Part shown: piece after piece, positions 17,727-24,704 of the stretch
Layout: the number at the start of each line of letters is the position of its first letter
Position numbering within the stretch: the first letter of the stretch is position 1
Assembly: GCA_019155205.2 (NCBI GenBank)
Contig: JAHNZQ020003150.1
Location: 2,309,080-2,333,783, forward strand
From: Gracilaria vermiculophylla
Taxonomy: Eukaryota > Rhodophyta > Florideophyceae > Gracilariales > Gracilariaceae
DNA length: 24,704 bases
Reading direction: 5' to 3'
The notes under the pieces: generated by a model
The model's database searches: none
What the model saw: the letters and a program-made list of their open reading frames with translations, nothing else
Told to the model about the DNA's origin: nothing
Program-made: the position numbers and the translations under genes

Positions 17727-18215
17727 GTTGGGGCCGATGCTGTCCAATTCCATTTCTTCGCTTTCACGATGCTGTGATTCCATGTTCTGCTCTATTTTGT
17801 GCACTGTAGTGTCCTTGTGCAGATGGTCTACAGCCTATTCTAGATTTCTATCCAGCTCATCTATAGCATCTTGTACGGTGACTGCTAGCTCGTCATCTTG
17901 TATGGCTGGCCTTACATCTTCAATGGCGGCAGATATAGTTCTCTCCTTGGACCCGGGGACTGTGATGGTGCGGTTTTTGAAATCGTAAGCCAAAACCGTT
18001 CGGTTGTCGGACCATTTTCCTCTCTTCTCATGGTCGCTCTTCACGAAGACTTGTACGATATCTTCTACCGCGATGGGTCCCTCTTGGATGGTCTTCGAAA
18101 GTAGTATGAGCATTAGCTTGCGCTTGGCAAAAAGGGTTTGATAGGCGTCCACAAGGTCCTGTGGCAGTACCTTCGGCTTAGCTTCAGCTTCTACGGGTCT
18201 GGTATAACCTTTTGC
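17727..18215 (-). pseudogene. copia-3 integrase C-terminal region and linker
   Basis: The same frame as integrase and RT encodes VDAYQTLFAKRKLMLILLSKT, KWSDNRTVLAYDFKNRTITV, SAAIEDVRPAIQ and VQDAIDELDRNLE. The part from NRTITVP onward matches copia-2; the part before (in element order) does not, and there copia-2 has its GC-rich module instead. The segment GKWSDNRTVLAYD fits the C-terminal part of this group's integrases. Stops lie at the right-hand edge (about 18153) and near 17835. Confidence 0.65.
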
Positions 18216-18593
18216 CTACTCCTGGGCTGATAAAATTTCGTTTACGTATTGATTGTTCGATATCCGTATGGCCTGCTGGACCATTGGTGCATCTGTCCAA
18301 CAATTATCCTGGTTGCTGCTGGCTTCCTGAAGAGGGAGTAATACATCACGCATGATTCTGTGTTTGGATTTCAAAACGTTCTTGTTATGTCTGCGAGGGG
18401 CCAGCGGTCGGGTTTCTATGTCCTGATCTGCAAGATACTTCTGGAATATGCTCTTCTTGAACACTCGGTCGTATGCCACCGTCTTTGGGTTCCAGAACGG
18501 CGTGATCCAATGTGCATCGAAGACTAATATAGCGTTTTTCATCGCGGTGCCATCGACTGAAGCACCCACTGAATAGCGAGAGGCGCCATCCAT
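18216..18593 (-). pseudogene. copia-3 integrase core
   Basis: MDGASRYSVGASV carries the first Asp of the D,D-35-E fold; NPKTVAYDRVFKK is the region of the second Asp; PLAPRRHNKNVLKSKHRIMR is the region of the Glu. Related copia elements usually read NxxExKH in that place, so the catalytic Glu appears to be Lys here. QQAIRISNNQYVNEILSAQE is the conserved helix after the core. The frame is continuous with the Tudor-like domain and RT apart from nonsense codons. Confidence 0.8.
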
Positions 18594-19644
18594 GACATGC
18601 AGTACACACTACTGGTTGAGGAACATATGGTCGACGCATACCAAGTCGTTGAATCCCCGTGTCATTACGCTGAGAGAAACTTTCCGAGTGGTCTTGGCCT
18701 TCCCGGTTGTGCTGCAGGCTGTGCACTTTTCCAGAGTCAACTGTAGGTACTGGTATACTTGCGGGTTCTACAACTTATTTCTTTGGAGCAAAATCTTGAT
18801 GTCTGAATACGTTGAGTATCAACATACGTGCTTGTAGACTTTGTCAACTATTTTTCCGAGTTCAGTCTACGGCTTCCTGCTTTTATCCCCTTCAAATTGT
18901 GCAGATACGCAAAAGAGAGTGGTTTCATTATTCTCCGTGAATACGCCTGCTTGAAAGGTAAACGCCGAGTGCGTTATGCAAGGGTGCATGTCTCTGTCAA
19001 CCAATGTGATAGTCTTTCTAGACGTACCGTTGGCATCTGGTGGGAAAACCAATTTGTTCTGGTTACCATGCATGATGTCATTATGTCTCGTCGCATTGCG
19101 CCCCATAACCCACTGAGAGTACCCTTCGATGATTAGGCGCCGTATCTCCACGATAGATTCGTCGTCTGTTTTGGCCTTGAGCATTACAGATCCCAGTATT
19201 TTGTTGGCTACGCTGCTGTGCTGCCCGCTTCAGTACTGCCAAAAAGGGACGGTCAGCGATAGAGCTCGATAGGGGCTCTAGGTGTCCGTTCCATTCGGGG
19301 TTGACTAGGCTCGAGATGAGCTTTAGTTCTGCAAAACCTATTCCGCTGTACGTTGCTCCGTTGTTTAGGAGCGGACCGACTTTTCCCTACATCGAAGCCG
19401 CTGTTTTGTCGGGTGTGCTCAGCCTTGCCATGTTGAATCTGACTACGTTTCCGTCAGATCGGTCTGGCTATACCGCCGCGTCCGTCGACTTCGCTCCGGG
19501 CTTCAGCGACCGGTCTACGTTGTGATCGCCCTTCCGGAGTCCGAACTTAGGGCATTTGCGATATCTTGCTCTCGCCTTGAGATTTGGAATCTGCTCCGGT
19601 TTCCTTCGCGACCTTTCTCTGCCCTTGTGCCCAATCAACTCTTC
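18594..19644 (-). pseudogene. copia-3 region between Gag and integrase core, heavily decayed
   Basis: One readable frame (18867-19184) encodes RRLIIEGYSQWVMGRNATRH and ITLVDRDMHPCITHSAFTF, in frame with the integrase. It corresponds in place to protease C-terminus and the pre-integrase zinc region. 19185-19644 has no long frame on the minus strand; the zinc knuckle and protease site are expected there but I cannot point to them. The frame shifts by one between this segment and gag. Confidence 0.55.
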
Positions 19645-20175
19645 TCAGGACGATCTTTGATGCGGGTGATAATGTGCTGCGTTGCTCGGCAAAGGCCTCA
19701 ATGGATGTTCTGCATTTTCCCGTTTCATTTTTTCACACTGACGAAGCACAGAGGCAATAGCTTGGTACGACATAGCCTTTAGATACTCGTTGGTTGAGAA
19801 GAAAGGCGTGAAACTTGAGCTTCTCGGTGCAGCACTTGCAATAACGGAGAACCTCTGGTTGTTGTCAACATTAGCATTTGTCAGTAAAGCGAACGCTACG
19901 AGTGAATCGAAAAGTTTGGCTTCGGATCCACGGGAATTCAATCTTGATACCTGTGCCTGAAATCTCGATTCAAAGATCTTGAAGCTTTCATGGTGGTTTT
20001 GTTTGATGTTCATCAACGTCATGAAGTCTTGGAAGACATCTGACACAACAGCTAGTGCATCTCGCTTGGAAAGTGCGTCCACGATTGCTTCTCTTCCTTC
20101 CTCAGAACGTACTACACTGTCGGGTATCGCCTTGCACAAATCTCTTGCCCGTCCGTACAACTGCGACTGCAACAT
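19645..20175 (-). pseudogene. copia-3 Gag
   Basis: A 176-codon frame starting MLQSQLYGRARDLCKAIPD has the helical copia Gag pattern: DALAVVSDVFQDFMTLMNIK, HESFKIFESRFQAQVSRLNS, LFDSLVAFALLTNANVD. It ends in a basic, His-rich segment. It is the first frame after the 5' LTR and primer-binding site. The true start is probably further right, since similar residues precede the Met in frame. No zinc knuckle is in this frame. Confidence 0.75.
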
Positions 20176-20350
20176 GATTTCACGTGCCCCCTGGCAATCT
20201 TGATACTGTTAGAATCCGTAAGAGTGTCCTGTAACGCTTGCCCGAGTGAGACGGCTTCTGCATCCAGTTCCATATTTCCAGGTCCATCGGTCCACGGTAC
20301 TGTTCGAATGTCTCACAAGAAACGCGGCATTGACCGTAGGTTAGAGCTTT

Positions 20351-20363
20351 CTGGGCCCATAAC
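20351..20363 (-). promoter_or_regulatory. Primer-binding site of copia-3 (half-tRNA type)
   Basis: In element orientation GTTATGGGCCCAG directly follows the LTR end TTTAATA. It is a perfect complement of CTGGGCCCATAAC, the anticodon arm of eukaryotic initiator tRNA-Met, not of a tRNA 3' end. Drosophila copia is known to prime from an internal fragment of this tRNA with nearly the same sequence. Confidence 0.85.
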
Positions 20364-20615
20364 TATTAAATGTAGAGCGTATAACGACGGCGAAGCACAA
20401 GATAGAAACCTGATTGGCAATACTAGTCTTCTACTGTGTTTTTCTGTTTGTCGAGACTCCCTGCTAAACTAGCAAATAAACGCGCTCAAGTACCTGTATC
20501 TGCTGGTCTGCTTCTCCTGCCACGTAACCATCGACTCTACAAATTGCGTGTCTATCACGTGGCAATTGCGTGTCAAACTACATGTACGAGTGCATTCGAT
20601 GACATACATTTCACA
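20364..20615 (-). repeat. copia-3 5' LTR (right copy)
   Basis: The 252-bp partner of 15559-15809. It starts in element orientation with TGTGAAATG next to the target duplication and ends in TTTAATA next to the primer-binding site. Confidence 0.93.
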
Positions 20616-20620
20616 TGGGG
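20616..20620. repeat. Target-site duplication of copia-3, right
   Basis: TGGGG, the partner of 15554-15558. Confidence 0.88.
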
Positions 20621-22020
20621 AGTCATGGCAGAGTCTTTGTGCAGGACCTCACATGCTCCCAGTATTTGTGACATGGTAGTTCCTTTTCACATTTAGATTG
20701 AAAAACAGATAGATGATTTAGGACATACAGAACCACAAAGACAGTCTACAAGCGACACTGTCGTCAACTGGTGTCTGGAAGACAGACTTCAAGCTACACC
20801 GTTCTTCAAGTATCAGATTGAATAGTATATTGTCAGTTTAAGTGAGATTAATGATCGCAGAACATCGTCTAATGTTAAAGGCGGAGAGTCTGCTGTTCGT
20901 CTTCGAAAATCAGCCAGACTCCTCTTCGTACCGCATCCTCCGCTTTGCAGTGATACACAAACCATATTCTTCAATATAATTTTCCGAATGATTGTAGGCT
21001 AAAGCAGTTTCTAGTTGCCTAATAAAAGCTTACAGAGCTCTTTATGACATTTGTATTGTTTTATCATTCATATTCAAGATCCCCAAGATGGCCGAAACGT
21101 TCGAATATTAGGTAAATACAATTTAATTTTGTTGGTACAGCGTGAGACCATTCTTTGTCATATTGATCAAATATAGAGCAAGAGATAGAGAAAAGGTTTT
21201 TTTCTTTTCTTTTGCAGTTCTTTACTCAGTCCCTTATTAATTCGCGTACCGCTTACAGAAATAGGTTTCTTCAGCAACTACTAATCGTGACGTAAGTTTT
21301 CTTTATGAGATGACACCGTATGCTTATTCATGCTCAAGTATGCGTCTTAAAGACCTTCTGCAGAGACAAGCAATGTTAAGAATTTGCCGAGTTCCCTAAG
21401 GAACTAATGAGTTTTTTTAGAGGACCTCAGTGCGTCGCACTCGTAACCTCAGCATCCCCACCAACTAGGCAGCCACCCGCGTGCTGGTGTTGAAGAGTGA
21501 ATTTGAGCTTTTTAAAGAATACTTGATGGGATGACAGGCATACAGTACGGAGCACAAGTATGCCAGCAATGTATATGGCTTTGGGACAACGTGTCCGGCC
21601 ATGAAGAAAAACTTGGCATGTTTTCAATCAAAATTGTTCAATCCGGGTTACATCATATGAGGTTATCGGCTACCTCGTATGATGCAAACGGCTTGGACAG
21701 TACACTAGATGCTCAAAAAAGCAGAGCTAGGTTTCTCTCGTAGTTCCCCAATGACTCTCATGCATTTGCTCTCGGAGGATGAAGATGTACACTGGACCAC
21801 CGAACAGGTCGGTGGTGGAACAGGAAAGTGCGTTGGGGCAACTGCGTACAGAAAGTTTTACAAATTTGAGGGTCCATTGCAACGATGGTAAAATTTGTCA
21901 CAGTAAAGAACAGACTGTTTCAAAAACATACAACATGCTGTGAAATCTCAAAAAAACTACCAAATGTATACTGTACGCCTACAAAAAAAGGTTTCAGAAA
22001 AAATTGAAGTCAAAAAACCG
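20621..22020. other. AT-rich spacer without recognisable gene
   Basis: No convincing gene. Short frames (21531-21743 and 21709-21891 on the plus strand) lack motifs. Around 21197-21217 a pyrimidine tract followed by TTTTGCAG looks like a 3' splice site, but no exon can be defined. At about 21911-21930 TTTCAAAAACATA repeats the inner part of the terminal inverted repeat of the Tc1 element to the right. GTTCCCTAAGGAAC near 21390 is a small palindrome. Confidence 0.4.
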
Positions 22021-22034
22021 TTTCAAAAACATAT
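22021..22034. repeat. Inverted repeat of the Tc1 relic, left
   Basis: TTTCAAAAACATAT, complementary to 23167-23180. Confidence 0.7.
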
Positions 22035-22149
22035 GATCATCAATAACAAATCTTTATTGCGCGACGGTTAATAGTTTATTCTGCTTTCTTTTTGCTGTAG
22101 AACGCTAATGCAACATTTCAACATCAAATTGATATACTTATCTACATTT

Positions 22150-23061
22150 GAAACTGTTATGGGTTTCCAACAATTTGTAATACAGATTTTGAGTTCAAAA
22201 ACTGTCTGATATTGCCTTCCATGCGCATAAACCATCCTTGCCAGCAGTTTTCAAACTTTTTTTATTGGGTTCAAATCTAGTGAGCGCTCCAGCCACTCTA
22301 AAACAGATACTTCAGACTCCTGTAGCCAATTTTTGATTAAAGATGAAGTATATATAGGCGCTTAATACTGTTGAAAAACGATATGTTCTTCATGAAAACA
22401 TAAACCAAGAGGTAGCCAATAATTGTATAAAACTTCTTTATATTTTTCCACATTCATGTTTATTTCAAAAATGGCAATTTCCGTTAGAACTATTTTAAAA
22501 ATGCCTGCCCAAACCATTACAGAGCCTCCGCCTAAATGCTTTGCATAAAACGTATGACGTTCTTTATGTAGATCTTGCCAATAAAATTTGTAGCAACCTC
22601 GTCCGTCCAAATTGAACCTTTTCTCATCAGTAAAAATAACATTTTTTCATTCTCTGTTTCAGTATGCTTTTAAGCACACCAGTCAACTTTCTTCTGCTTG
22701 TGATGGTCTTGGAGAAAGAATTGTTTTTCATTTTTTTATATTTAAATAAATGTGTGCTGTTTATCTGCCTATATAAAGTAAAATTAAAAATGTTGAAATT
22801 GAGATGTTTTCTACAGTGTTTGCATGATACTTTTCCTTTGCACAACTCTCTTTTATTTCCCCTTATATTTGCTGGGTTGAGCTTCTTCGGGCGTCCCGGA
22901 GATCGTTTTAGTCCATAATGAGTTGGGTTTTTGAGAAAAGTAGCAATTGCGACCCTAGAACGCTTTACGTTTTTAGCGATAGCACTGTTGGAATGTTTCT
23001 CGGCGTTTTACTTCACGATTTGAGGCTGTTCTTGCTTGTAGAGTGGCTCGCCTCGAGCCAT
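22150..23061 (-). pseudogene. Tc1-type transposase (DD34E), inactivated
   Basis: Start at MARGEPLYKQ (ATG 23059-23061). The paired-type DNA-binding half reads SRVAIATFLKNP and KRSPGRPKKLNP, the usual GRPxKL linker. The catalytic half reads VIFTDEKRFNLDG (first Asp 22626-22628), FYWQDLHKE, GGGSVMVWAGIF, FEINMNVEKYKEVL, FQQ and RSLDLNPIKK. The second Asp is Tyr (22365-22367) and the next codon is a stop; the Glu, 35 codons further on (DD34E spacing), is Lys (22260-22262); a Trp is TGA (22251-22253). A nonsense codon follows QIVK near the start and one frameshift precedes the first catalytic motif. It would have cut and pasted the element in the nucleus. Confidence 0.9.
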
Positions 23062-23166
23062 TTTTACTGGAAAGAAGACGGTGTACATATCTTTTTGAAA
23101 CGATTCTACATATACCATGTTCAAAATCTAGTCTACAGTACAGTTTTGGCGGACTTATGAGGGGTA

Positions 23167-23180
23167 ATATGTTTTTGAAA
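23167..23180. repeat. Inverted repeat of the Tc1 relic, right
   Basis: ATATGTTTTTGAAA, complementary to 22021-22034. Confidence 0.7.
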
Positions 23181-23243
23181 TGCACTGTATATAAATTCAG
23201 TTTTCGTCGACGCAGCTCACTGCTTACTTTCGACGCAATTCTT

Positions 23244-23861
23244 TCAATTTTTTCGGAAGCGGCGTACGTTGCAATACAGTCCGAATGAACCAGTGGTTTG
23301 GACAGGAGTTCCAACACCCAGCGGTGCACTATCTAAAAATTCAGCGTGGCAGATCCCTACATTTCCAAGAGAAAATGGATGACTCTGCCACACGCAAAAT
23401 GGGTCTCCCACTTTCAGCTCAGCCAAAGATTTGTCGAGCTCCTGCAGTTCTGAAAATGAATCAACCAAGGAAGGGATGTGTGGATCATGATCCCGAGAAG
23501 GGACTTGTGGATCACGAGCCAAAAAAGTGGATCGGCGATCACTAGTGTTCCGTTCCTCATATGTGAGGAAAGAAAGTGGCAATGAGAAGGATTCGTGAAT
23601 GAGCCCTATCACTGAACTATTCGTTTCCGTGACAATGTGTGCCCTCAAAAAAAGCATTCGATCGTTAAAAATGTAAGACGGGGAGGATTTCGACAATCGC
23701 TCGTCGAGACAGAAAGGTTTTGCCATGCAATCGGAGATGCACCCCCCTAGAGCTTTTGAGCACAGAATATCTATTTCTGTGGCTGAAATTGAAGATCTGT
23801 CTTGGCAGAGAACTAGGAACGGTAGAGAAAACCATGTTAGCAAAGCAGCCAAAAACTTCAT
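23244..23861 (-). CDS. Putative secreted protein with Cys-rich N-terminus
   Basis: The frame is open from 23960, but I choose the internal ATG at 23859-23861 because it starts a clear signal peptide, MKFLAALLTWFSLPFLVLC, with likely cleavage near Q-D; the 33 residues before it are hydrophilic. The protein of 205 residues has a cluster of four Cys (LCSKALGGCISDC, FC), a middle part with a short repeat (RDPQVPS, RDHDPHIPS; DNA repeats of 27 bp at 23471-23497 and 23498-23524), and a C-terminal motif FCVWQSHPFSLGNVGICHAE. The latter resembles CFWGSCFSSPYGTAYCLTE in the divergent gene at 24469. The function is unknown. I see no introns, but the last about 12 residues (YCNVRRFRKN) may be read-through beyond a splice site. 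Confidence 0.6.
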   Translation of the reverse strand: MKFLAALLTWFSLPFLVLCQDRSSISATEIDILCSKALGGCISDCMAKPFCLDERLSKSSPSYIFNDRMLFLRAHIVTETNSSVIGLIHESFSLPLSFLTYEERNTSDRRSTFLARDPQVPSRDHDPHIPSLVDSFSELQELDKSLAELKVGDPFCVWQSHPFSLGNVGICHAEFLDSAPLGVGTPVQTTGSFGLYCNVRRFRKN

Positions 23862-24468
23862 TGTCCACGAAGACACTGAAAGATGATCGAGCTCTTGATT
23901 TACATGACGGCTTTCGATACTTATAAATATGTCTGAGATCTCGGAACATAATGATTTCATGTAACAGCGCGACCTAAAAGAATTGAAGGCGAATCAAATT
24001 TGAAAGTGGGAATGAATCTGTGTCGCCTATTTCTACTCTAAAATGCTTGGAGTGTAGCCTTTGTCTTCCATTCGTTTAAGAAATTAATGGCTATACGCGG
24101 CTGTGGACCACGTTGCATCTTTCACTTATTCATGGCTTTACCGCGACAGGGCTACTGATGTTTCATACTACTGGAACAACTACAATCCACCTCATTAAAT
24201 ATGAAATCATTCTCTGTCGTGCCCAGGTAGCCTCGGCCAGTATTGCTTTAAATCTAGAGCATAGCTGGAGAGTTGGCGGTAGGTGAGAGTGAGTTCGTCC
24301 GAAGAAAATTCCCTCTCTAGTTTATCGACTGTCGGAGCACTGGCTCTGATCCGGGGGAAGTGTGTGCCCACTACCCCTACCTGTTCAACAGCTTCTATAC
24401 AAGCAAAAAACAACTGATAGAAGAAAGACACAAACGGCGACAGTTACTATCAAATCTGAGCTCCGGCC
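23862..24468. other. Divergent intergenic region between the two secreted-protein genes
   Basis: About 600 bp separate the two start codons, so it should hold both promoters. I see no clear TATA box. A minus frame of 74 codons (24207-24431) starting MSFFYQLFFACIEA has a weakly hydrophobic start but no other support; it is antisense to the leader of the right gene. Confidence 0.5.
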
Positions 24469-24704
24469 ATGACCATGAAGAGGGGTACTGCCCCATTCAA
24501 ACTTCTGCTGCTGTGTATTTTCATTGGTTTGGGCAGATTTTCTTTCGGAGATCAGTTAACACCAGAAGAACTTGTCGAACCGGAAGTATATGTGGCTTGT
24601 TTCTGGGGTTCTTGTTTCTCTTCCCCATACGGAACGGCCTACTGTTTGACGGAAGAATCAAGCCCCAGCCAGAGGATTTCGATCTTTCCACTCCCTACAG
24701 AACC
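24469..24704 (+). CDS. Putative secreted protein, 5' part, runs off the window
   Basis: ATG at 24469-24471 opens a frame that stays open to the window end (78 codons). A second in-frame ATG at 24475-24477 could be the start instead. Residues from MKRGTAPFKLLLLCIFIGL form a good signal peptide, with cleavage probable after FSFG. The mature part begins DQLTPEELVEPEVYVACFWG, then SCFSSPYGTAYCLTEE. Cys-x-Trp-x-Ser with a second Cys 15 residues later and Glu three residues after that is the same spacing as in the gene at 23244-23861. It is likely exported from the cell or into an endomembrane compartment. The function is unknown. Confidence 0.65.
   Translation, partial: MTMKRGTAPFKLLLLCIFIGLGRFSFGDQLTPEELVEPEVYVACFWGSCFSSPYGTAYCLTEESSPSQRISIFPLPTE

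Larger units (their letters stand above)
15559..20615 (-). mobile_element. Ty1/copia LTR retrotransposon with Tudor-like domain, complete but dead (copia-3)
   Basis: An element of 5057 bp on the minus strand has LTRs of 251 and 252 bp, a 5-bp target duplication TGGGG, a primer-binding site at 20351-20363, and a polypurine tract before the 3' LTR. The order Gag, (protease), integrase, Tudor-like domain, RT, RNase H is the copia order with one extra domain. Pol is in one frame from 19184 to 16782 with several stops; a frameshift lies near 16780 and another between gag and pol. Integrase and RNase H have lost catalytic residues. The two LTRs differ at about 26 positions plus one indel (hand count), so the insertion is old. 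Its proteins are clearly related to copia-2 but the DNA has diverged. Confidence 0.95.
22021..23180 (-). mobile_element. Tc1/mariner-type DNA transposon relic
   Basis: The ends share a perfect 14-bp inverted repeat (TTTCAAAAACATAT at 22021-22034; its complement at 23167-23180). Between them lies one broken transposase on the minus strand. The span of about 1.16 kb suits a Tc1-type element. The true ends may be a few bases further out (ACAGTGCA on the right), and I do not see a clear TA duplication. The element lies 50-60 bp from the end of the secreted-protein gene at 23244. Confidence 0.75.

Noticed and set aside
21080..21110. Hammerhead-ribozyme-like stretch (GATGGCCGAAACGTTC)
   Set aside because: The GAAAC part is there but the CTGATGA core box and stems I and III cannot be completed from the surrounding bases.
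21918..21930. Outer end of the Tc1 element at the second TTTCAAAAACATA
   Set aside because: The match to the right end is longer (14 bp) at 22021-22034; the copy at 21918 has no partner further right, although a longer subterminal repeat cannot be excluded.
24207..24431. A third small secreted protein on the minus strand
   Set aside because: The N-terminus has charged residues within the hydrophobic stretch and the frame lies antisense to the leader of the better-supported gene at 24469.
1..24704. Reassignment of stop codons (many in-frame TAA, TAG and TGA)
   Set aside because: The stops fall at positions where relatives have different residues (Tyr, Leu, Asn, Trp), all three codons are affected, and the elements also carry catalytic missense changes and frameshifts. 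Ordinary decay explains them.

Overview
The window looks like nuclear DNA of a eukaryote. It holds LTR retrotransposons of the Ty1/copia and Ty3/gypsy types, a Tc1/mariner relic and, at the right end, two genes for small secreted proteins. There are no bacterial operons, rRNAs or complete tRNA genes, and the reading frames use the standard code. The style of the elements and the small signal-peptide proteins would fit a protist (Perkinsus-like or oomycete-like), but this is a guess; nothing here fixes the taxon. A 100-base run of N at 11511-11610 is an assembly gap.

Layout from left to right. 1-1335 (minus): decayed gypsy pol with a clear reverse transcriptase. 1336-3956: unassigned, probably the 5' part of that element and then AT-rich spacer. 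3957-8705 (plus): an LTR-to-LTR copia element (copia-1), every enzyme of which is broken. 8709-9011: a 303-bp mini-element with 71-bp terminal direct repeats, a primer-binding site and a polypurine tract, i.e. TRIM-like. 9012-11510 (minus): a second copia polyprotein (copia-2) with a long stop-free frame, fused at its N-terminus to a GC-rich module I do not recognise. After the gap, 11755-13808 (plus): gypsy gag and protease remnants (gypsy-2). 13812-14511 (minus): a Gag-like remnant (gypsy-3). 15559-20615 (minus): a complete but dead copia element (copia-3) with 5-bp target-site duplications TGGGG. 22021-23180 (minus): a dead Tc1-type DD34E element. 23244-23861 (minus) and 24469 to the end (plus): two divergent secreted-protein genes that share a Cys/Trp motif.

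Three observations stand out. First, copia-2 and copia-3 both carry a Tudor-like domain (resembling the PDS5/Agenet type) between integrase and reverse transcriptase, the kind of module that could direct integration to particular chromatin. Second, copia-3, the mini-element and, less clearly, copia-1 have a primer-binding site next to the LTR that is complementary to the anticodon arm of initiator methionine tRNA, the half-tRNA priming known from Drosophila copia. Third, the TRIM-like element is very compact and shares this priming signal with the larger elements, so it could have been mobilised by them.

The elements interact mainly by nesting and recombination: copia-1, the mini-element and copia-2 abut without visible target duplications. 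LTR pairs of copia-1 and copia-3 differ by roughly 9-10% (hand count), so both are old and of similar age. Copia-2 is the exception, with an open frame of about 2.5 kb, although its reverse transcriptase motif reads VVDE instead of VVDD.
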